DNA from: Bacteroidales bacterium UBA3808
GTDB lineage: Bacteria; Bacteroidota; Bacteroidia; Bacteroidales; Paludibacteraceae
Assembly: GCA_002369075.1 (NCBI GenBank)
Contig: DFEG01000018.1
Coordinates: forward strand, 1-39,469
Direction of reading: 5' to 3'
Length of the DNA: 39,469 nt
Shown here piece after piece: positions 23,119-29,503 of this stretch (position 1 is the stretch's first letter; each line of letters begins with the position of its first letter). Under the pieces are notes generated by a model. The model saw only the letters and a program-made list of their open reading frames with translations. It had not been told where the DNA came from and searched no databases. Both the position numbers and the translations under genes were made by a program.

Positions 23119-23290
23119 GATTTGAGAAAAGTGCGGATTCGCCTATCTTGGCGGGCGCAACAAGTCCTGTTCATTCCTTTGTCGTTCCGATGTCGTCGGC
23201 TTAGCAACCCACTAACGACCCACTAATCACCCACTAATCACCCACTCGACCATCGGTGAAATACCGATATTTGAGCGTTTTTTTATGTTG
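23119..23290 (+). ncRNA. Candidate small RNA
   Basis: Starts just after the orphan promoter at 23083-23113. It contains a hairpin CGCC-TATCTT-GGCG (about 23148-23162), a small CCGA/TCGG hairpin (about 23188-23200), a tandem 11-mer block (23208-23251), and near the end ATCGGT-GAAAT-ACCGAT (23252-23268) followed nine bases later by seven T. The final hairpin and T-run could be an intrinsic terminator, but the gap between them is longer than usual. No open frame of useful length is present. I cannot match it to 6S, SRP, tmRNA or RNase P RNA. Confidence 0.4.
23208..23251 (+). repeat. Tandem 11-mer CCCACTAATCA
   Basis: Four units: CCCACTAACGA, CCCACTAATCA twice, then CCCACTCGACC. It lies inside the candidate small RNA. 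Confidence 0.85.
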
Positions 23291-23304
23291 GTTAGAGGGG
23301 ACAT

Positions 23305-23329
23305 CCCCCAGCCCCCTCTCAGAGGGGGA
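23305..23329. repeat. GC-rich palindromic element, intergenic copy
   Basis: Contains the 17-bp palindrome CCCCCTCTCAGAGGGGG preceded by CCCCCAG. Two further copies (24049-24080, 24544-24574) lie in frame inside mfd, all preceded by a GACA-like flank. Confidence 0.85.
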
Positions 23330-23450
23330 GAGCGGTGAGGGGAGGGGGTAAGGGGTTAGTGGTGATTTCCTATTTTTAAGATTGGTTAAAAATGCACTTG
23401 AAGCGCAACAAATATCTATATCACTTATTTCCAGCCACTTACAATATACT

Positions 23451-23506
23451 TATCGGAGGCAAGTAAGGGTAATCTCGGAGTAATGTCGGAGTAATGTCGG
23501 AGGCAA
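23451..23506 (+). repeat. TCGGAGTAATG/TCGGAGGCAA intergenic repeat, copy 2
   Basis: Units TCGGAGGCAAG, then TCGGAGTAATG twice in tandem (11-bp period), then TCGGAGGCAAATG. Same units as at 2451-2488. Confidence 0.85.
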
Positions 23507-23522
23507 ATGCTGTGCAAAACCT

Positions 23523-23665
23523 ACTTTTTTGCAAAAAATGAATGTACGATTTTTAAGAATTTGTCTTTTTATCCTTTTCCGCTGCAAAAGGTACTAAAAA
23601 TAATTTACAATTCACAAATCAAAAATCAAAATTATTCAAAAAGGCACACTTTTTTGCAAAAAATG
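23523..23665 (+). repeat. Pair of identical 18-bp palindromic sites upstream of mfd
   Basis: ACTTTTTTGCAAAAAATG at 23523-23540 and 23648-23665, 125 bp apart start to start; each contains the 14-bp palindrome TTTTTTGCAAAAAA. Between them is AT-rich sequence with a degenerate minus-strand promoter-like stretch (23584-23615). The second site ends 9 bp before the mfd -33 box. Possible operators. Confidence 0.6.
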
Positions 23666-23674
23666 CTCGCGCGC

Positions 23675-23705
23675 TTGCGTATGTCAAAAATTATTTGTAC
23701 CTTTG
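23675..23705 (+). promoter_or_regulatory. Promoter of mfd
   Basis: -33 TTG (23675-23677), 20-bp spacer beginning CGTATGTCAAA, -7 TACCTTTG (23698-23705). It places the transcript start about 25 bases before ATG 23735 and rules out the longer reading frame from 23507. Confidence 0.85.
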
Positions 23706-23734
23706 CACGCAATTTGCGCACGCGTACGGCAATA

Positions 23735-26700
23735 ATGACCATAGAAGAGTTGGAAATAGCGTTTGAGAAACACCCGCAGATCGGACTGATCGGGCGGGAG
23801 TTAGGTCGCGGCAAGGACAGTCATGTGCTTGTCAGCGGTCTGCACGCGAGCGCACGGGCGCTGGCATTGAGTGCGCTGAGAACGCCGCTCTTCATCGTCA
23901 TGGACAACAGCGAGGCGGCGCAGTATATGTACGCGGATATGAAGAGCCTGCATGGCGACGGCGTATATTTCTTCCCGGCGGCGAAGAAACGGCGCACGAC
24001 AGACGAGGCGGCGCAGATCATGCGGACGGAGTGTTTGAGCGCTCTGAGGACACCCCCCACCCCCCTCTCAGAGGGGGAGAAAAAGGGAGAGGCTACTATT
24101 ATCGTCACCTATCCGGAGGCGATGGCGGAGGAGGTGCCGAGCCCGGGCGAGCTGTCCGCTATCAGTATTCAGTACAAAGTCGGACAGGAGGTACAGCAGT
24201 CGGCTGTCAGCAGTCAGCTGTCAGAATTAGGGTTTGAGCGCGTGGATTTTGTGTTCCAGCCCGGGCAGTACGCCGTGCGCGGGTCCATCGTGGATATATA
24301 CAGCTACGGACACGACAACCCGTACCGTCTGGATTTCTTCGGAGACGAGATAGACAGTATCCGCGAGTTCGATATCGAGGACCAGCTGTCCAAATCCCGC
24401 GTCGAAGCCGCGGAGATTGTAGGCTCTTCGAGCAAGGAGAAAGGCGAAGGGTTAGAGGCGAAAGGCTCCATCGTCGATTACCTGACGGACGAGACTGTGT
24501 GGGTGAGCAATGATTTCTCCGTGGTGCGGTATAAATTGGAGAAGACACCCCCCAGCCCCCTCTCAGAGGGGGGAAACTACCTTGCGGGCAAGCGGACCAT
24601 TGAGATGGCTCAGAAGAGCACGTTCCCAGAGTACTCCAAAGTGACCTTTGACACCGTGCCGCAGCCGGTCTTCCACAAGCAGTTCGACCTCCTGACGGAG
24701 GATATACGGCAACACCGTGAGGAAGGCTACACCATCTATATTCTGGCGGAACAGAAGAAACAGCTCGACCGCCTGAAGGCGATCTTCGAGAGTACAGAAT
24801 ACAGAGTACAGAATACAGACCAAATTACATTTCTAAATCAGTCTGTCAGTCCGGAGGACGGTCTGTCAGCGAAGCGGTCTGCCGGCGAAGCGGTCTGTCA
24901 GCCGAAGGCGGTCTCTTTTACCGGTATCAACGCAACGATCCATGAGGGTTTCGTGGACAGGGAATTGAAAATATGCTGCTACACCGACCACCAGATCTTC
25001 GAGCGGTACCACCGCGTGCAGCTGTCGAGCGAGAACGCACGGCGCGGCAAAGCGATCATTACCCTCCGCGAGATCAACCAGCTGCAGGTGGGCGATTACG
25101 TGGTCCACTCCGACCACGGTATCGCCAAGTTCGGCGGACTCGTCACCACACCGGTGAACGGCAAGCCGCAGGAGATGATCAAACTGAACTACCGCGACGG
25201 CGCGAACGTGTTTGTGAGCATACATAACCTGCACCGCATCTCCAAATACAAAGGCCGCGAGGGTTCGGAACCGACCATCGCCCGCTTGGGTTCGGGCGCG
25301 TGGGAGCGGCTCAAAGAGCGCACGAAGGACAAGGTCAAGGAGATTGCGCGCGACCTGATCCGTCTCTATGCTACGCGCAAGCAGCAGAAAGGCTTTGCCT
25401 ACACGCCCGACGGGTACATGCAGCACGAGTTAGAGGCGTCTTTCCTCTACGAGGACACGCCCGACCAGGCGAAAGCGACCGCGGAGGTCAAGCGCGACCT
25501 GGAGAGCCCGATGCCGATGGACCGGCTCGTCTGCGGCGATGTGGGCTTCGGCAAGACCGAGGTAGCCATGCGGGCGGCGTTCAAGGTAGCGACGGACGGC
25601 AAACAGGTCGCCGTACTCGTGCCGACCACCGTCCTGGCGTTGCAGCACTACAACACCTTCACCGAGCGGATGAAGAACTTCCCGGTTCGCATCGAGTACC
25701 TCAGCCGCCTCAAGTCCGCCAAAGAGACCAAGGAGCTGCTCGCCGACCTCGCGGCAGGCAAGATAGATATCCTCATCGGCACCCATAAGATCGTCGGCAA
25801 GTCCGTCAAATGGCACGACCTCGGACTGCTCATCATCGACGAGGAACAGAAATTCGGCGTGGCGGTGAAGGAGAAACTGAAAGCGCTGCGCACCAACATA
25901 GATGTCCTGACCCTGACGGCTACGCCTATTCCGCGCACACTGCAGTTCTCGCTGCTCGGAGCGCGCGATCTCAGCGTCATGACCACTCCCCCACCCAACC
26001 GGTACCCCGTGCAGACGGAGCTCATCACCGTGGAGGACGAAGATATCATCAAAGAGGCAATTGACTTAGAGATGGGACGCAACGGGCAGATCTTCATCGT
26101 CAACAACCGCATCGAGATGCTCCCGCGTATCGAGCGCAAGATACAGAAACTGTGCCCGGAGGCGCGTATCATCACCGCGCACGGACAACTGCCGGCAGGC
26201 GAAATGGAGGAGCGGCTGGAAGCGTTCATCAACTACGACTACGATATTCTGCTCTCGACAACCATCATCGAGTCCGGCGTGGATATACCGAACGTGAACA
26301 CGATCCTCATCTTCTCCGCCAACCGCTACGGTCTTGCCGACCTGCACCAATTGCGCGGCCGCGTGGGACGGTCGAACCGCAAGGCGTACTGCTACCTTAT
26401 TGCGCCGGAGAAAGAGCTCCTGACCGACGATGCGCGCAGACGTCTCGAAGCGCTGAGCACCTTCGCGGAGTTGGGCGCGGGCTTCAACCTCGCCATGCAG
26501 GATCTGGATATCCGCGGCGCGGGCAACATGCTCGGTTCGGAGCAGTCGGGTTTCATCGCCGACCTCGGTTACGAGACCTACCAGCGGATTCTCAACGAAG
26601 CCGTGGAGGAACTGCGCGAAGAGGAAGGACTACCGGATGTACAAAGGGACGATGGACAAGGGACGAAGGAGCGCAACTGGTGTCCGGACGCGCAGCTGGA

Positions 26701-27151
26701 GACGGATATCGCGGTGTGCTTCCCGACCGATTACATCGAGAACATATCCGAGCGTATCACCCTCTACCGCGAGCTGGATAATATCCACTCCGAGGACCAG
26801 CTGTTAGAATACAAGAAACGGCTGATTGACCGTTTCGGACCGCTGCCCGAAGAGGCGGAGGAACTGCTGCAAGTGGTGCGCGTACGGTGGATTTGTTGCC
26901 GGTTGGGCATAGAGAAGATCCTGCTCAAAGGCGAACGGATGACCCTTTACCTCGTACAGCACAAGGATGCCTACTGGCAGTCCGAGGCGTTCGGCAAGAT
27001 CGTGCAGTACGCCGTGAGCCGCCCCGAGCGGTGCCTGCTCCACGAGGAGAAAGACAAGAAAGGTATCCCCACCGGCAGACGGATGGTGACCATCACCAAT
27101 GTAAAAACAATAGGAGGAGCGATCAATTTGCTCCACAAGGTAGAGAGTTGA
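23735..27151 (+). CDS. mfd: Transcription-repair coupling factor Mfd
   Basis: 1138 residues from ATG 23735. Mfd is an ATP-dependent translocase that removes RNA polymerase stalled at DNA damage and recruits UvrA. The UvrB-like N-terminal domains (1-400) are followed by the CarD-like RNA-polymerase-interacting domain (LQVGDYVVHSDHGIAKFGGL), the helicase core with Walker A GDVGFGKTE (601-609) and DEEQ (702-705), the TRG motif region (GNMLGSEQSGFIADLGYETY) and a C-terminal regulatory domain. At least seven segments are encoded by short repeats: residues about 105-118, 154-163, 235-242, 270-280, 352-362, 369-393 and 969-979. Six lie in the N-terminal domains and none in the helicase core. All keep the frame, so the protein is probably functional. 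It is followed after 13 bp by kdsB. Confidence 0.96.
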   Translation: MTIEELEIAFEKHPQIGLIGRELGRGKDSHVLVSGLHASARALALSALRTPLFIVMDNSEAAQYMYADMKSLHGDGVYFFPAAKKRRTTDEAAQIMRTECLSALRTPPTPLSEGEKKGEATIIVTYPEAMAEEVPSPGELSAISIQYKVGQEVQQSAVSSQLSELGFERVDFVFQPGQYAVRGSIVDIYSYGHDNPYRLDFFGDEIDSIREFDIEDQLSKSRVEAAEIVGSSSKEKGEGLEAKGSIVDYLTDETVWVSNDFSVVRYKLEKTPPSPLSEGGNYLAGKRTIEMAQKSTFPEYSKVTFDTVPQPVFHKQFDLLTEDIRQHREEGYTIYILAEQKKQLDRLKAIFESTEYRVQNTDQITFLNQSVSPEDGLSAKRSAGEAVCQPKAVSFTGINATIHEGFVDRELKICCYTDHQIFERYHRVQLSSENARRGKAIITLREINQLQVGDYVVHSDHGIAKFGGLVTTPVNGKPQEMIKLNYRDGANVFVSIHNLHRISKYKGREGSEPTIARLGSGAWERLKERTKDKVKEIARDLIRLYATRKQQKGFAYTPDGYMQHELEASFLYEDTPDQAKATAEVKRDLESPMPMDRLVCGDVGFGKTEVAMRAAFKVATDGKQVAVLVPTTVLALQHYNTFTERMKNFPVRIEYLSRLKSAKETKELLADLAAGKIDILIGTHKIVGKSVKWHDLGLLIIDEEQKFGVAVKEKLKALRTNIDVLTLTATPIPRTLQFSLLGARDLSVMTTPPPNRYPVQTELITVEDEDIIKEAIDLEMGRNGQIFIVNNRIEMLPRIERKIQKLCPEARIITAHGQLPAGEMEERLEAFINYDYDILLSTTIIESGVDIPNVNTILIFSANRYGLADLHQLRGRVGRSNRKAYCYLIAPEKELLTDDARRRLEALSTFAELGAGFNLAMQDLDIRGAGNMLGSEQSGFIADLGYETYQRILNEAVEELREEEGLPDVQRDDGQGTKERNWCPDAQLETDIAVCFPTDYIENISERITLYRELDNIHSEDQLLEYKKRLIDRFGPLPEEAEELLQVVRVRWICCRLGIEKILLKGERMTLYLVQHKDAYWQSEAFGKIVQYAVSRPERCLLHEEKDKKGIPTGRRMVTITNVKTIGGAINLLHKVES
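24049..24080 (+). repeat. GC-rich palindromic element inside mfd, copy 1
   Basis: Same element as 23305-23329 with one base changed before the palindrome; read as TPPTPLSEGE. Confidence 0.85.
24196..24222 (+). repeat. GTCAGCAGTCAG repeat inside mfd
   Basis: CAGTCGGCTGTCAGCAGTCAG and a following CTGTCA, read as QSAVSSQLS, the same string as in batD. Confidence 0.8.
24439..24459 (+). repeat. 21-bp dispersed repeat shared with the pre-batA gene, copy 2
   Basis: Identical to 9327-9347 and in the same reading frame (KGEGLEA). Confidence 0.85.
24544..24574 (+). repeat. GC-rich palindromic element inside mfd, copy 2
   Basis: Contains CCCCCAG and the palindrome CCCCCTCTCAGAGGGGG; read as TPPSPLSEGG, in the same frame as copy 1. 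Confidence 0.85.
24789..24821 (+). repeat. AGAGTACAGAATAC repeat inside mfd
   Basis: AGAGTACAGAATAC occurs twice in tandem (14-bp period), read as STEYRVQNTD. Confidence 0.85.
24841..24914 (+). repeat. GGTCTGTCAGCGAAGC tandem repeat inside mfd
   Basis: Roughly 16-bp units: GGTCTGTCAGCGAAGC, GGTCTGCCGGCGAAGC, GGTCTGTCAGCCGAAGGC, then GGTCT. The reverse complement holds GACCGCTTCGC twice, the core of the repeats at 4056 and 8219. Confidence 0.85.
26641..26669 (+). repeat. ACAAAGGGACGATGGAC repeat inside mfd
   Basis: ACAAAGGGACGAT then GGACAAGGGACGAAGG: two near copies of ACAAGGGACGA, read as QRDDGQGTKE between the helicase core and the regulatory domain. Confidence 0.7.
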
Positions 27152-27164
27152 TAGTTAAAAGTAT

Positions 27165-27914
27165 ATGAAATTTATAGGAATCATACCTGCGCGGTACGGA
27201 TCGACCCGCTTCCCGGGCAAACCGTTAGCAGACATCTGCGGAAAGAAGGTTATCCGACGCGTCTATGAACAAGCGTCCAAAGCGCTGGACACCGTGGTGG
27301 TAGCCACGGACGACGAGCGTATCTACGATGCAGTGGAGGCGTTCGGCGGCAAGGTGGTCATGACCCGCGCGGACCACAAGTGCGGCACTGACCGGTGTCT
27401 GGAAGCGTACGAAGAAATCACCACACCCTCTTGGCGTGAGCAGAACAACACCGACACCGTGATCATCAATATTCAGGGCGACGAACCGTTCATTCAACCC
27501 GAGCAGATAGAGACCCTCATGGCGTGCTTTGACCGCGAGGGAACGGACATAGCCACCCTCGTGCGGCCGTTCACAGCCCAAGACAGCCAGGCGGACCTCG
27601 AGAACGTGAACACGCCCAAGGTCGAATGGGACAAAGCGACGGGCGAGGCAAAGAACTTCAGCCGCAAGGTCATCGCCTGTGCCGACGGTACCCATTACCG
27701 CCATATAGGCATCTACGCCTACCGCGCCGACGTGCTGACCCGGATCACGAAGTTAGCCCAGAGCCCGCGGGAGATCGAGGAGCGGCTGGAGCAGCTGCGG
27801 TGGCTCGAGAACGGATATACCATCCGCGTAGGCGTAACCGACACGCCGACCATCGGCATTGACACACCCGAGGACCTGCAGAAGGCGATTGAGTGGTACA
27901 AGTACAATGGATAG
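27165..27914 (+). CDS. kdsB: 3-deoxy-manno-octulosonate cytidylyltransferase (CMP-KDO synthetase)
   Basis: 249 residues. The enzyme activates KDO with CTP to CMP-KDO for the inner core of lipopolysaccharide. The N-terminus IGIIPARYGSTRFPGKPLAD is the nucleotide-binding signature, followed by HKCGTDRCLEA, IINIQGDEPFI (metal and substrate binding) and the late YRHIGIYAYR and GVTDTPTIGIDTPEDL motifs. Length is normal. It lies 13 bp after mfd, with a GTTGATAGTTAAAA repeat-like junction, and its stop codon runs straight into an 11-unit heptamer array. Confidence 0.96.
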   Translation: MKFIGIIPARYGSTRFPGKPLADICGKKVIRRVYEQASKALDTVVVATDDERIYDAVEAFGGKVVMTRADHKCGTDRCLEAYEEITTPSWREQNNTDTVIINIQGDEPFIQPEQIETLMACFDREGTDIATLVRPFTAQDSQADLENVNTPKVEWDKATGEAKNFSRKVIACADGTHYRHIGIYAYRADVLTRITKLAQSPREIEERLEQLRWLENGYTIRVGVTDTPTIGIDTPEDLQKAIEWYKYNG

Positions 27915-27990
27915 TTGACAGTTGACAGTTGATAGTTGATAGTTGACAGTTGACAGTTGACAGTTGACAGTTGACAGTTGATAGTTGACA
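27914..27990 (+). repeat. Tandem heptamer array, 11 units of GTTGACA/GTTGATA
   Basis: Eleven contiguous 7-bp units: eight GTTGACA and three GTTGATA (units 3, 4 and 10). It begins on the last base of the kdsB stop codon and fills the gap to deoD. A single related unit stands at the end of mfd (27146-27152). The reverse complement encodes QLSTVN. Confidence 0.95.
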
Positions 27991-28026
27991 GTTAAAATAA
28001 ATTAACCTATAAAAACACAAAGAATT

Positions 28027-28746
28027 ATGGCAAAAGAGAATTGTCCTACTCCGCACATCGGTGCGCAGTACGGTGAGATTGCAAAAACAATGATTATGGC
28101 AGGCGACCCGCTTCGCGCCAAGTTGATGGCAGAGCGGTTCCTGGAGAACCCTGTACAAGTGAACAACGTACGTGGCATGCTGGCTTTCACCGGCACATAC
28201 AAAGGCAAGAAAGTGACCGTCATGGGCCACGGAATGGGTATTCCGTCCATCGGTATCTACACCTACGAGCTGTTCAATTTCTACGATGTAGAGACGATCA
28301 TCCGCGTAGGTTCGTGCGGCGCACGCCAGACGTACGTCAACCTCGGCGACCTCGTCATCGCACAGGGCAGCTGTACCGACAGCAACTGGGAGGCTCAATA
28401 CAACCTGCCCGGACACTACGCCCCGATCGCAGACTTCGAACTCTGCCGCAAAGCGGTTGAGGCAGCCGAGAAACGCGGCTACAAGTACCATGTGGGTAAT
28501 GTGTTCTCCGCCGACATCTTCTACTCGGAGGACGAGCGCAAAGCCAACTGGACGAAGATGGGCGTCCTGGCTGACGAAATGGAAGCCCCGTCACTCTACA
28601 TGAACGCCGCCCGCGCAGGCAAGAAAGCACTGGTGATCTGCACCGTGAGCGACCATATTCTCACCGGCGAAGCAACCACTGCCGAGCAGCGCCAGAACTC
28701 GTTTACGAACATGATGGACGTTGCATTTGATATCATCAGCGAATGA
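28027..28746 (+). CDS. deoD: Purine nucleoside phosphorylase, DeoD type
   Basis: 239 residues of the hexameric nucleoside phosphorylase family; it splits purine nucleosides with phosphate in salvage. Visible signatures are PTPHIGAQYGEIAKTMIMAG (phosphate/ribose site), VMGHGMGIPSIGIYTYEL, RVGSCGA, the substrate-binding DEMEAPSLY and the catalytic Asp in TVSDH. Length equals that of E. coli DeoD. It is coupled by an ATGA overlap to the next gene. No clear promoter of the TTG-N20-TAnnTTTG type lies in front; the upstream gap is a heptamer array plus AT-rich sequence. Confidence 0.96.
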   Translation: MAKENCPTPHIGAQYGEIAKTMIMAGDPLRAKLMAERFLENPVQVNNVRGMLAFTGTYKGKKVTVMGHGMGIPSIGIYTYELFNFYDVETIIRVGSCGARQTYVNLGDLVIAQGSCTDSNWEAQYNLPGHYAPIADFELCRKAVEAAEKRGYKYHVGNVFSADIFYSEDERKANWTKMGVLADEMEAPSLYMNAARAGKKALVICTVSDHILTGEATTAEQRQNSFTNMMDVAFDIISE

Positions 28747-29492
28747 GAAAAAGACTTCTAATAGGTTTATTGGCACTCCTGCCTCTGGGTCTGACGGCTC
28801 AGGAGCAGGAGGCAGCCGATGCCGTTCCGGCGCAAGAGACGAAAGCGAGGAAGAGCCGTCCCGCCTCGGAGATCTTCACAGGTTTCAGCGGGGGAATGTT
28901 GCTCCATGCCGGATACCTGTTCTCCGACTCGCCCGACAAGGTTTTCAGCAACACCGGTCTGGGTAGTCCCGTCTACGTCAAGGGACTCCCCAAAGACGGC
29001 GCTTGTTTCGGTCTGGGCGGTGCCTTGCGGTGCCACCTGATCAACCATATACACCTCGGCGCAGAGGGATATGTGAGCACCATGCCGCTCATGAAAACGG
29101 GCTCTAATATCCGTGCCGGCTGGGGCGGGGCTCTCTGCGATTTTTACACCGACTGGGGCAAAGTACGCCCCTTGATCGGTCTGGGCATCGGCGGCGGTGC
29201 GATGAGAAGGCTCTTCGTACCCGATCAGGCGGAAGGCGTGGATTATGCCTCTGCCGACAGTACTCACTATAACGCATCTTATATCAAAACGCCGTTCTTC
29301 TACCTCGACCCGTACGTCGGGATGGAGATCCGGCTCAGCGGACACATGGCGCTTATCCTGCGCATTGATTACATGCTACCCTTCGGAACGACCGGCAGCA
29401 AACTGGCAGGAAAAGTGAACTGGGGCAATTTCATGACCCCTTCCGGTCCGAGATTGTACGTAGGAATAATGTTTGGCAAATTGCAAAAATAA
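28743..29492 (+). CDS. Predicted outer-membrane beta-barrel protein
   Basis: 249 residues, no named family recognised. A signal peptide (MRKRLLIGLLALLPLGLTA) is followed by a low-complexity acidic stretch and then alternating strands rich in Gly and aromatic residues (SGGMLLHAGYLFSD, IRAGWGGALCDFYTDWG, RPLIGLGIGGGA, GHMALILRIDYMLPFG) ending in GPRLYVGIMFGKLQK, as expected for an outer-membrane barrel of about eight strands. It starts inside the deoD stop region (4-bp overlap), so the two are co-translated despite having no obvious functional link, and lies 11 bp before yidC. Confidence 0.6.
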   Translation: MRKRLLIGLLALLPLGLTAQEQEAADAVPAQETKARKSRPASEIFTGFSGGMLLHAGYLFSDSPDKVFSNTGLGSPVYVKGLPKDGACFGLGGALRCHLINHIHLGAEGYVSTMPLMKTGSNIRAGWGGALCDFYTDWGKVRPLIGLGIGGGAMRRLFVPDQAEGVDYASADSTHYNASYIKTPFFYLDPYVGMEIRLSGHMALILRIDYMLPFGTTGSKLAGKVNWGNFMTPSGPRLYVGIMFGKLQK

Positions 29493-29503
29493 ATATATAG
29501 TAA

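Noticed and set aside
23507..23734. 76-codon N-terminal extension of mfd
   Set aside because: It lies upstream of or across the mfd promoter, is AT-rich, and contains the palindromic repeats; homology starts at MTIEELEIAF.
27914..27990. CRISPR array
   Set aside because: Units are 7 bp with no spacers and no cas genes nearby.
27745..28491. Minus-strand frame across the heptamer array and deoD
   Set aside because: It is open only because the array has no stops on that strand; the rest is antisense to deoD.
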